NCBI GenBank assembly: GCA_049999805.1
Contig: JBNGIO010006223.1
Span: forward strand, 33,481 to 57,635
DNA length: 24,155 bases
Direction: 5' to 3'
From: Folioceros fuciformis
Lineage: Eukaryota; Anthocerotophyta; Anthocerotopsida; Anthocerotales
Of this stretch, positions 9,325-19,182 are shown piece by piece. The notes beneath the pieces were generated by a model. The model made no database searches, was not told the DNA's origin, and saw only the letters and a program-made list of their open reading frames with translations. Both the position numbers and the translations under genes were made by a program. Each line of letters starts with the position of its first letter. The first letter of the stretch is position 1.

Positions 9325-11323
9325 ATGTTGGTGGGCAAAGGTTTAGCAAGGTGGTTGTTCCACCGGAAAGCCCTCCGGTTGAACACTTCAATTCGAATGG
9401 TGAGTCCTGGTTCGCTCGGCTGCAACAGCTTGCCAAGGAACGGTGAAACAGCAAACCAGCATCCATTGTCATCCGGATATGGTATGTGCTGGCTTAGGCC
9501 TCTTGGAGGTGAAGAAGCTCTATTTGGAGCAGGGGATGAAACGGCTTCAACGGCAAGCCCCATGACCCGTCAATTCTGGTATCGTCTCCATCCTCTGCAC
9601 TTGGCTGTACAGTTGTCCCGACCTGCTGCTCTCATGTTTAGGGCCTTTGCAGGGAGAGGGGCTCAAAGTATTCACCGTCGCCCATTGGACTTCGTGGTGC
9701 TCCCAATTCTCCGTCACTTGACATTTCTCCTGTGAGGGGGGCGGGCCGTGGTAAACGGCACCAAAGCTATCCCAGCTGTGAGAGGGGATTCTGGTCTTCA
9801 CCAACCAGCCTTTACGAGGCATCGAAGGAAGTGATCCAAAAGCGGCCCAAGGTACTTTCAACACTGGAATCTGCCTAAGTAGGGAGGATGCATGTCATTT
9901 TGGCTGGGTGGTCCTATGTTCTTTGCGTCATGTTCGTTGGTGAAACATTCGTGTGACCTCTTGCAAACGAAGGTGCTTGCTGGGTTGCCCAGCTACGTCA
10001 AGGTTGTGGAGGTGGGTCCTAGAGATGGGCTTCAAAACGAGAAGAAAACGGTGCCAACAGACGTAAAAGTCGAACTTATCCGAAGACTAGTGGCTGCTGG
10101 CCTGTCGGTTATTGAAGCCACCAGCTTTGTCTCCCCAAAGTGGGTGCCTCAGGTACAAACTTGTAGACTTGGAGATCCCCTCTATCTCTAGGTTCGAATC
10201 ACTTGTTTACTGTATTGGGGCATGCCAGCTTGGAGATGCGAAAGATGTGATGGCATCACTCAAGTCGTTCAGTACAGCAAGGTTTCCAGTCTTGACGCCT
10301 AACCTCAAGGTAAATAAATGCTGGGGTGACAGTCTGATTCAGTTCGTTCATGTGCCGAGCCATGCCTGTTGCTATTCTCATTCCTAGAGCTTGTGGGCAG
10401 GGATTGGAGGCAGCCCTTTCCGCCGGAGCAACTGAGGTTGCAGTTTTCGCGGCTGCCTCAGAATCCTTCTCAAAGTCCAACATTAACTGTACCATTGAAG
10501 AAAGCCTTCAGAGATACAGAGATGTATGTGAAGCAGCAAAATCCAGAAACATTCCAGTAAGAGGGTATTGTTCAGACGTCATCAAAGCCTTTGCAGGTGC
10601 TCATGGCGTCTCTTTTCGATCAATACTGCCAATCGCATGTTCCTTCTCCTTTGTGTGTGTGTGTGATACAGGTACGTTTCATGCGTTGTTGGTTGCCCTA
10701 TTGAAGGCCCAATTTCACCGGCCAAAGTAGCCTATGTGGCAGGGGAGCTCTATAAAATGGGTTGCCAGGAAATTTCCCTTGGTGACACAATCGGTGTGGG
10801 CACCCCTGGTATGCATCTCTGGTACACTTGTGTGCAACAAGTCGTGGGACCATTGATGTCGTGGATCGGCAATTAATGAGTGGTGCTTCACCAGGAGGAG
10901 TGGCACGGATGCTGCAAGCAGTTACGGATGTGATTCCAGTGGAGCGCCTGGCAGTGCACCTCCATGATACATACGGACAGGCACTTGCAAATCTTTTCGT
11001 TGCCCTTCAGGTATGACTTGTGGGCAAGCGAGCAGACTCACCTTGCACCGAAATATCTAAGTTGTAATACTGTGGTCCACTGGCCGCAGATGGGTGTGAA
11101 TGTGGTAGACTCGTCAGTTGCAGGTCTTGGGGGTTGTCCTTATGCAAAAGGTGCGTCAGGAAACGTGGCAACAGAAGACGTAGTCTACTTACTGGATGGC
11201 CTCGGCATTGAAACTAATGTCGACCTCAACAAAGTGGTGGCTGCTGGAGAGTTCATCTGTCAGCACCTCGACAGACCTTCCGGATCGAAGGTAGCAACTG
11301 CTATTCGGAGATGTAAAGCTTGA
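9325..11323 (+). CDS. HMGCL: 3-hydroxy-3-methylglutaryl-CoA lyase
   Basis: The enzyme cleaves HMG-CoA to acetyl-CoA and acetoacetate, the last step of leucine catabolism in mitochondria. Secure exons: 9973-10152, 10229-10309, 10401-10564, 10672-10808, 10895-11010, 11090-11323. Motifs in order: [13 protein letters not shown] (catalytic Arg-Asp), [53 protein letters not shown] (metal-binding His-x-His) and the lyase signature [17 protein letters not shown] with the catalytic Cys. The 5' end has two models. (a) Exon 9325-9399 encodes 25 residues with several Arg/Lys and no acidic residue, and splices in phase 0 to 9973, giving about 328 residues and a human-like mitochondrial presequence. (b) Translation starts at ATG 9892, continuous with the first core exon, giving 330 residues. 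I prefer (a), although its 573-nt intron is longer than its neighbours. The C-terminus RCKA is at best a weak relative of a peroxisomal PTS1. Confidence 0.95.
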
Positions 11324-12095
11324 ACAGCATTCGCCAAGTGTGGTGTATGCTTGAACTGGTTTTTGTCACTCAATTCTTTGGCCCTAGACTTAGAGTCTAG
11401 TCTAAGTCTAAGTCTAGGAGCGTGAAACCACAAATCCAATGAACAGATGTACATATCGACGATTTTGGTATGCAAGGAACTTATCCTTCATAGACTGGGT
11501 TCCTCCTGGATGGATGCTTTGTCACTCCTGATTCACGACTGACGATAGTACATCTGCAACTGCTTGCCCGCTCCCAACAAAGCACTTCACATCTCTGCAA
11601 ATTTCATTTCAAGTATCCATTATCATTCTTCACTGTTAGGAGTGACTTATAGTATATCGACTGCTATTTACGTACAGCGAGGCCAGAGGAGAGCCACATA
11701 CATAATAGGTTGTGGGACACCATGTGAGTTCGAATCGCCGAATCGAAGAATCGACATCCATGTACATGGTATGTACTGTATGAGCTTGGACTAATGTGCG
11801 AGTTAGAATCAACGGGGTTGGAAAGTGGATACGAACAGTCTAAGTGAGCGTGAGGTACATAGGCGGAGGGCGGGCGAGTTGGCGGCTTTACCCGGCAGGG
11901 CAGCTGGCAAGGGTGAAGAGGCAGGGAAAGGGCCTGCGGAATCGGATTCCAGGAGGAGGGCCCAGTCTCCTCAGGTCCCCGGTGCGGGGTGGAGGAGAAG
12001 GTGGAGAGATTAGCGACGCCCGTAGCAAGGGTTGTGGGTTTAGAACAAGGGGTTGTTTAATGCGGGCTTGGTAGGGCTTTGAATCCGTTGGAGGC
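11324..12095 (+). other. Intergenic: HMG-CoA lyase 3' region and BRX1 5' region
   Basis: Apart from the hairpin at 11383-11418, no gene or RNA was recognised here. The second half (about 11860-12060) is purine- and GC-rich, as expected for the BRX1 promoter and leader. No clear TATA box or AATAAA was found. Confidence 0.45.
11383..11418. repeat. Perfect 12-bp inverted repeat downstream of HMG-CoA lyase
   Basis: CCTAGACTTAGA at 11383-11394 is exactly complementary to 11407-11418, with a 12-nt loop that carries partial copies of the same CTAAGT motif. It lies 60 bp past the stop codon, probably inside the 3' UTR, where it could fold as a hairpin. Confidence 0.7.
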
Positions 12096-13728
12096 ATGGG
12101 GAAGAAGAGGAAGCACGTTGCTGCCGAGGTGGATGCGGACAAGGCTGCAGGAACCGAGGCGCTTGCGGAGCCTCAGCCAAAGCGCACGCTGTTCGGACCT
12201 CTGAAGGATTCCGACGGGCGTCTTTCTAACGGGGAAAATCATGAGGGGACTGATGACAAGACGGTGGTGTACAGGAACAAGGAGAAGTTGCTTGTTCTTT
12301 GCTCCCGCCGCATTAGTTTCGGGTTCGCGGCCTTCTGTGTGTTGTGCTTGCCAAGGTCCTCCCTAGTGTGTTTCCCAGCTGAACGATGACGACCTAATTT
12401 GGACAGGTACCGGCATTTGATGATGGACATGGCCTCCCTCCTGCCGCATAGTAAGAGGGACGTGAAGGTTGCGCTCAAGGGCAACAAAGCTGAGATACTG
12501 AATGAGCTGGCGGATTTGAAGGGTTGTTCGAGTTGCCTGTTTTTCGAGGTTTTGTGCTTCGTCCCCTGCAGTTGTTGCCACGTACTGAGAGGAGGATGAG
12601 GCTCTGTGTTTTGTTTCCATGGCAACTGTTTGGTGGTGACTGAGACTGATGCTGACTTCTGGGTTCAGTGCAGGAAGAAGAAGGACCTCTACATGTGGCT
12701 CGCCAAGTCGCCCTCTGGACCCTCAGCCAAGTTTCTTGTAAACGCAGGTGAAAAGGAGTCTATATTTGGTGTTTCGTGAGCTTGCAGGTGATATCCCGTT
12801 GGAAGTAGGTGAGATCTTTTCAGGCTATGTTTGATGTGCAGTCCATACGATGGAAGAGCTTAAGCTCACCGGTAATCATCTGAAAGGCTCTCGTCCCCTT
12901 CTTTCCTTCTCATCGACGTTTGACTCCCTGCCCCATCTTCAGCTCTTGAAGGAACTTTTCACACAGGTAGGTATCAGTGGTCAGAGATTCTGTACTGCGC
13001 TGTCCACAGTTGTTTTTTTTTTTTTGGTGACGTTTTTCTTACTGGGTTGAAGGTTTATTGCACACCGAAGGATCACCGGAAGTCAAAGCCATTTTTTGAC
13101 CACATTCTCTCATTTTCAATATTGGACAGCCGGATATGGTTTAGAAACTATCAGGTGAATCTGTGCACATGTGTTTCCAGCTATTGCTTTTTGGGATGAC
13201 TCAATTGCTTGCTGGTCTTTTCCCGTATGAACTCACTGTTGAGCTTTTTGCAGATATGTGCCCCTCATCACGGATCTGGGAATGCCGATAAGTCGTCTTT
13301 GGAGAAGATGACTCTGATAGAGGTGCGATGAGCAATGCTTTTCCTCAGATAGCTTGTGATCTTGTCACCATGGGGCTGCTCACAGATCCACCGGCTTGCT
13401 GTTTGCAGGTGGGACCAAGGTTCACCTTAGATTTGATAAAGATCTTTGGTGGTAGCTTTAGTGGACAGACACTGTACGAGAACCCTTTTTACGTCTCTCC
13501 TAACAAGGTGTGCTAGTTGTTTTGTGGCTCCGTCCCCGCTCCTCACCAAGCTTTTCTTCTGTGTGACGGGTTTTAAGGATGGGTCCGGTTTTGCAGCTTC
13601 GATCAGAAGCAAAGCGTGCGAAGGCAGGAAAGTACACAAAAAAAGTCAAGGCCAAGCAAAGAAGAAAGCAACACGTAGTGAACAACCAAGCGGAATCAGA
13701 CGAATTAGACGGCATGTGGGATGAGTAA
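12096..13728 (+). CDS. BRX1: Ribosome biogenesis protein BRX1 (Brix domain)
   Basis: BRX1 is a nucleolar factor that binds pre-60S rRNA with its Brix fold during large-subunit assembly. Exons: 12096-12322, 12407-12548, 12669-12747, 12842-12966, 13053-13154, 13254-13322, 13409-13507, 13597-13728, giving about 324 residues against about 315 in Arabidopsis. The start MGKKRKHVA and the Lys-rich C-terminal tail (KKVKAKQRRKQ) are typical nuclear or nucleolar signals. Brix-domain blocks in order: YRHLMMDMASLLPHSK, LNELADLKGCSSCLFFECRK, PSAKFLVNAVHTMEELKLTG, HRKSKPFFDH, IWFRNYQI, DKSSLEKMTLIEVGPRFTLD and LYENPFYVSPNK. One oddity: the exon 1/2 splice gives Gly where homologues have Arg just before YRHLM. 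Exon 5 uses an AAG acceptor. Confidence 0.96.
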
Positions 13729-13890
13729 GCTGATTTTGGGTATGGCCTACCGCCTACTGGCTGCGGTACTCGTGGTACGGGTGGGGCACACTGGGTTGAT
13801 TCCAATTGGCCCGCCCTGTCTTGGGTCTGTTTTTTTCAATGACAGTGCCGTGCACAGTTTTGTTGGGAAACTGGAAGACTGATGTTCTGT

Positions 13891-13896
13891 AATAAA
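13891..13896 (+). terminator. Poly(A) signal for BRX1
   Basis: A canonical AATAAA lies 163 nt past the BRX1 stop codon, on the same strand and before any other gene start. It is the only perfect AATAAA noticed in a suitable position next to one of the genes. Confidence 0.6.
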
Positions 13897-15670
13897 AGAA
13901 AAAGCAATTTCACTGCTCACACCCTGTAGTGCACACTTTGGCATTCTTTGTGTGGGCTCCGCTAACCTTTGTCTATCCACTGGTCACGGGAGGATGATTT
14001 CCCGCAGCATGCTGGAGCAGGGGCCAAGGCTGCTGAATGGTTTGCCAGGGATAGAGGGTGGAGTAGTGGCCTGGTAGTCACGCCTCATCATGTGGCAAAG
14101 TGACGCTCCTCTTGCCAGGCTCGGTGCGCGCCGTTGCCTAGAGCTTCCCTTTGTCAGGGCCACTGCATGCCATCGCAAACACGGTGGAGGAGATGGCACA
14201 CATGTGGCTGCCGGACTGGATGTTGAGCTCAGCGTCACACGCGGCTGGGATCTTCCAGCCCCCTGGAAGAGACGGTGCTGGACGCTGTGTGGGACACCTG
14301 GAAGTCTCTCTTTGCGGAAGCCAGCACGTGCAGTCGAGCGAACATAGGGTGAGAAATGTACAAATGCAGCTCCAACGAGTGGTACAGACTGGTCAAAAGT
14401 TAGCTCACGAGCCTTGCAAAACGAGCAGCTAACGTCAGCTTTGTGAAGGACGTTGCATCCATTCCAGTTTAGCGCATCATATTCCTTCCGGTTGATGGGG
14501 TCATGAGGAGTCACGACACTCACTAGCGCCCTTTGGCCCTGGTAGGCCATGGCTGTCGTGGAGGGGGAGACGACAAAACCTGCGTTATTGTTGCCCTGAT
14601 TCCGTTCGTGCGAAGCCCGTATCAAATTGGGCAGACTTGTGTCGGCAACTCCACACTTGCAGGAGAATGGACTCCAGTCAACCAGGTATGGACAGACTGT
14701 ATGTATGCATGTACAGTAGTATGTATGTGCTTGTGTGGCAGGTAAGCTGCCTCCCTGGTCACCCTCAACTCTAAACCCAATTAATATTCGTTACGTGACC
14801 GAGCCCGAGTTCAACTTTGACTCGCGCAACCACAAGGATGATCGGAGAGGAAAGGAGAGGACAGGAGCGAAGCGAAGCGAACCGGAGCGGAGCGGATTGC
14901 GCGTGTGTTGAATGTCTTCTCGCGAAAACCGATATGTCAGAGATCACAACAATGGATAAGCGGTTGGGCGGACGTGACGTCAGAAACCGGCTCTGGGAGG
15001 GTTTACGTTGAATCTCACGAAGCGGCAGAGCTTTCGTTTCTGTAGGCTTGAGTGTGGACAGGCTGAACACCGACATATCGGGCAAGGAAAAAAGTAGTGA
15101 CTGTCATGAGGATGGCAGAGAATGGACACTGGCCGCAGGGTTGCAGAGAAGAGAAGCGAAGCAGAAAGAGTGGTTGAGATATTTTGATGCTCGCACCGAA
15201 GAATCTCGAGACGAAATCGGAGGTTGACGAAGGAAGTTTAAGAAGAGGGGTTTCCGGAGTGTAAGACATTTGATTAGTGGCCGGCGAGGGTATAAGCAAT
15301 CGGCGAGGCGTGGCAGTTAAGGGCAAGGCACGGAAAGGGAGGGCAAGGCACGGAAAGGGAAGGCAAGGAAAGGGAAGGCAAGGCAAGGCAAGGCAGTGAA
15401 GTGCGGGGGGTGGGTCCGCGCCGTGCCCAAAATGGGCGTGGCCAGCCTAACAACCTCCAGCGTTGAGCACGGGGAGCGCAGCTCAACTCCGGATTCCACC
15501 CGCGATCGCTTGCTTTAGCCCGTCCTCGGGAGATCGTACATGCAATGTGATGATCGCTTCAAGCGGAGGCCGGCAGTCGCAGTGCCAGAGCGCGAGGTAT
15601 CTATGCCACGCCGTGGGCCGCGACTGCTCTCGCAGCTTTGTGTTGCTCTTTGCCTCATGAGAGCCTAGAG
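13897..15670. other. Unresolved intergenic region upstream of the receptor kinase
   Basis: About 1.8 kb shows no gene I can name. A 213-codon frame on the - strand (14625-13984) overlaps several protein-like stretches on the + strand, for example 13999-14099 (HAGAGAKAAEWFARD then GLVVTPHHVAK) and 14533-14682 ending at a possible GTATGG donor. None joined into a recognisable protein. Bases 14837-14895 are purine-rich with GAAGC/GGAGC units, and 15321-15395 is a minisatellite. The last few hundred bases should contain the receptor-kinase promoter and leader. Confidence 0.4.
15321..15395. repeat. GGCAAGG-type minisatellite in the receptor-kinase 5' region
   Basis: A 20-bp unit (GGGCAAGGCACGGAAAGGGA) occurs twice head to tail at 15321-15340 and 15341-15360 without mismatch. 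It is followed by shorter AAGGC units to 15395. On the other strand this reads as pyrimidine-rich CCTTGCC repeats. The array lies about 280 bp before the kinase start codon. Confidence 0.85.
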
Positions 15671-18600
15671 ATGCGGCAACAACAACACCAACAACAGCAG
15701 CAAATGCGGGGGCAACAGCGGGCCATGGCGCTGCACCCGCACCCTCAGCTGCTGTTGCTGTTCATGGCCGTGGCCATGGCGGGCTTGTTGTCGGCGGAGG
15801 GAGCCTCCCCGGCGGAGCTCGCTGCGCTGCGGGCGGTGCAGGCGGCGCTCACGGATCCGCACGGGAAGATGGACACCTGGGTGGGCAACGATCCCTGCGC
15901 GAACTGGGCCGGGGTGGTTTGCGGCGCCACCAACGGGACCAATGCCAACACCACCGCGACGCCGGTGGTGAGCTTGGACCTGAGCCAGGGAGGGCTGACG
16001 GGTACCATCTCCCCCGCCATCGGGACCTTGTCCCGCCTGCAGACGCTCAATCTCTCCTTCAACATGCTCACGGGGCCCCTCCCGCTCTCCATGGCCAGTC
16101 TCACGTCCCTCCAGGTGCTGGACTTGAGCATCAACCGGGACGTGGACGACAAGTCGAGTACAGGCCTCACCGGCTCCATCGCGCCAGTGGCTGGCATCCT
16201 CTCACTCCAGTACCTGCTGCTCAACACCAACGGCTTCAACGGCACGCTCCCCGCTTCCCTCGGCAACCTCCGGGAGCTCCAGTGGCTCTACCTGGACAGC
16301 AACCAGATCACGGGGACTCTACCCTCGCAGCTGGGCAGCCTCCCTGCCCTCACCGACCTGTCCGTGTCCGACAACCAGATGTTGGGCACCATTCCCAGGC
16401 AACTGGGGACTGGAGTGGCTCCGCTCTACTGGCTGGGGCTGGCGCTCAACGATTTCTCGGGGGCGATACCCCAGGAGCTTGGGAACCAGACGGGGCTATT
16501 CTTCCTGGACCTGAAGGGGAACAGGTTCACCGGGCAGCTTCCGAGCGAGCTCGGCCAGCTCTCTGAGCTGGAGTATCTCTATGTACAGGACAACCAGCTC
16601 ACGGGCCCGCTGCCCCCGCAGCTGGGCGGGTGCAGCAAGCTGGTGGAATTCATGGCCTTCGGGAACAGGTTTACAGGAAGCATTCCCTCGCAGCTGTCCA
16701 ACCTCACCCAGCTCAAGATCCTGTGGCTGTCTGGTAACAACCTCACCGGCACCATCCCGCCTGCGGTGGTCAACATCTCCTCCCTCACCACCGTCAACCT
16801 CGACTCCAACAAGCTCACGGGGCGGGTGCCCCCGACGGTGGGGTCGCTGCCCAACTTGCAGTATCTCACTCTCTTCGACAACCAGCTCACGGGTGGACTG
16901 CCGGCTCCCTTCCGCTCCCAAGTGCTCAGCATCCTGGATGTGCACGGGAACCCGGGGCTGGGGGGCAGCATCCCGGCGGGGCTGTGCAAGGGGAACTCGC
17001 TCACCGTGCTGGCGCTCTCCAACACCGGGGTTGGGGGCGCCATCCCTCCCGACCTGGCCGCCTGCAGGTCGCTGCAGAGGTTTCGCGTGGGAACCGGATC
17101 CCTTGTCGGAAGTGTCCCCGGCTTCTGCGGCTCCACCCCGCAGCCGCATTTGAATTACGTGGAGCTCAGCAGCAATGATCTCGCAGGCGAGGTCCCTGCC
17201 AGCTTCGGGAGCTGCCCCGGGCTGCAGACACTGAAGCTCGATGGAAACCACCTGACCGGGAGCATTCCGATTGAGTTGGGGACCGCGTCCAATCTCACGG
17301 TGTTGGATCTGTCGAGGAACCAGCTCTCGGGCAGCATTCCCTCTCAGCTCGGGGCTCTGTCTTCGCTTTCCAGCCTGGCCTTGTCCGGCAATGTTCTGTC
17401 GGGGGCTGTGCCGCGGGATCTCTTCCAGCTCTCCTTCTTGCAGACGCTCCGACTGAGCGACAACCAGTTGACGGGCCCGCTGCCCCCGTCGGTCTCGGGG
17501 TTGCAGAGGATACAGGATTTGGAGCTGGGCGGGAACAGGTTTGCGGGCAGCATTCCTTCGGAACTCGGGAGCCTCACCAGCCTCATCTACGGGCTGAATC
17601 TGAGTCACAACGGGTTCAACGGGAGCATCCCGGGTACCCTCGGTGGGCTGTCCAGGTTGCAGAGTCTGGACCTGTCTTACAACAACCTGTCGGGTCAGAT
17701 TCCGGGGTCTTTTGCAGGGTTGGCGGCTTTGACCTTCTTCAACGTCTCCTACAACCAGCTCTCAGGGCCCATCCCGGACGCCCCCAACCTGAAAAACTTC
17801 CCTCAGTCTTCTTTTCTGGGAAACACGGGGTTCTGCGGTAGTTTACTGTCCGACTGTTCCGGGGGCCAGGTTAGCAGCAGAAGCAGCAAGAACAAGCTTA
17901 GCACAGGCGCGTTGGCGGGTATTATCGTTGCCGTGGCTCTGATATGTGTGGGTGTTCTGCTGGCGGTCTGGATTTCCTGCTTCGATAGCCACCCCGTTTC
18001 TGACGATGGACGTGTCACGAAGCGGAAGAGCTGGAGCGCGCCCCTGCTGGGTGGTCTGTTCGGCAAGGGCAGGTCGTCTCGTCCCGGCCCTGCCGCCTCC
18101 GCGCTTCTTCCGGACTTGTATCAAAAGTTCACGTTCCAGGAGATCATGGACGCCACCAACAACTTGAATGACAGGAACCTCATTGGCCAGGGCGGGTTCG
18201 GGAAGGTGTATAAGGGGTTGCTCAAGTCGGGGCAGGAGATCGCCGTGAAGAAGATGACTGTGGAGGAGGAGGATCCCGACGTGTTTCAGAGCCACATGAG
18301 GGAAATCCAGACGGCAGGCCAGGTCCGACACCGTAACATCGTCAGGCTCATAGGCTATTGCAAGCATAACGACACAGCGCTCATTCTCTACGACTATCAC
18401 CCCTTCGGCAGCCTTGGGGATTTTCTGTACAAGAAGAAGGAGAACAGCCCTGACCTGAGCTGGGAGCTGCGCTACAAGATTGCTCTGGGCACAGCGCAGG
18501 CCATCTCCTACCTCCACTCGGATTGTGTGCCTCAGGTTCTGCACAGGGACATCAAGAGTAACAACATTCTTCTGGACGAAGAGTTCGTCCCCTATGTCAC

Positions 18601-19182
18601 GGATTTCGGAGTTGCTAAGCTCGTGGCTCGTGTGGACGGAGAGAGAACAGCACCCATGTCTGTGATTGCGGGATCTGTGGGCTACATCGCCCCTGGTGAG
18701 TCCCTCTTGTGCCTCCTTTTGAAACTTCTGTCTGCGTACACTGCGCAACCAAATTGTTTGAAGACAAGCCTAGGGCTTACCAGTTGTGTGGAAACCTTGC
18801 AGAATACACTTACACATTGAATGTAGGGGAGAAGAGTGATGTCTACAGCTACGGGGTTGTGCTCCTGGAGCTTTTGACGGGCAAGATGCCTGTGGATCCC
18901 AGCTTCGAGGAGGGGAGGGACTTGGTGCATTGGGTGAGGAACAAGCTGGAGAGTAGCGACACCATCGATGTGGTGCTGGAGCCCGGTCTGCGGAAGGCTA
19001 TGCAGGGTTCGGAGGCTCAGGAGATCTCCGCCACACTCAGGGTAGCCATCATGTGTACCAGCGAGACTCCCTCTGACAGGCCCACCATGAAGGAGGTGGA
19101 GGATATGTTGCTGAGAGTGAAGAGTTTCTCCAACCCCGATCTCCTGGCCAGGAACAGGAGCAGGTTGGAATCGCTCATTTGA
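15671..19182 (+). CDS. Leucine-rich-repeat receptor-like kinase (subfamily XI-like)
   Basis: This is a plasma-membrane receptor kinase, probably for a peptide or other extracellular ligand, which is unknown. Exons 15671-18695 and 18803-19182 give about 1134 residues. In order: a Gln-rich leader; a hydrophobic signal sequence (ALHPHPQLLLLFMAVAMAG); an LRRNT cap with a Trp and paired Cys; about 25 plant-type LRRs (LxxLxLxxNxLtGxIP), one irregular near residues 150-180; a C-terminal cap with two Cys; a transmembrane helix at about 746-771; and a kinase domain from about 825. Kinase residues are intact: GQGGFG from 839, Lys860, HRD Asp960, DFG Asp978 and the Glu of APE, which is split by the single 107-nt phase-1 intron. 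It is an RD kinase and should be active. ATG 15725 is an alternative start just before the hydrophobic core and gives 1116 residues. Coding DNA is much more GC-rich than the flanks. Confidence 0.97.
15674..15724 (+). repeat. CAA/CAG triplet run encoding a Gln-rich leader
   Basis: Mostly CAA and CAG triplets encode a Gln-rich peptide with one His and a few Met, Arg and Gly between the first ATG (15671) and the ATG at 15725. It either extends the signal-peptide n-region or, if translation starts at 15725, lies in the 5' UTR. Confidence 0.7.

Noticed and set aside
10188-10200. GGTTCGAATC resembling a tRNA B box (a second one near 11727)
   Set aside because: No A box, acceptor stem or anticodon arm could be folded around either site. 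The first lies within an HMG-CoA lyase intron.
16496-17608. 370-codon open frame on the - strand inside the receptor-kinase gene
   Set aside because: It is the antisense shadow of GC-rich, repetitive LRR coding DNA. Repeated codons keep other frames open, and its product has no independent protein character.
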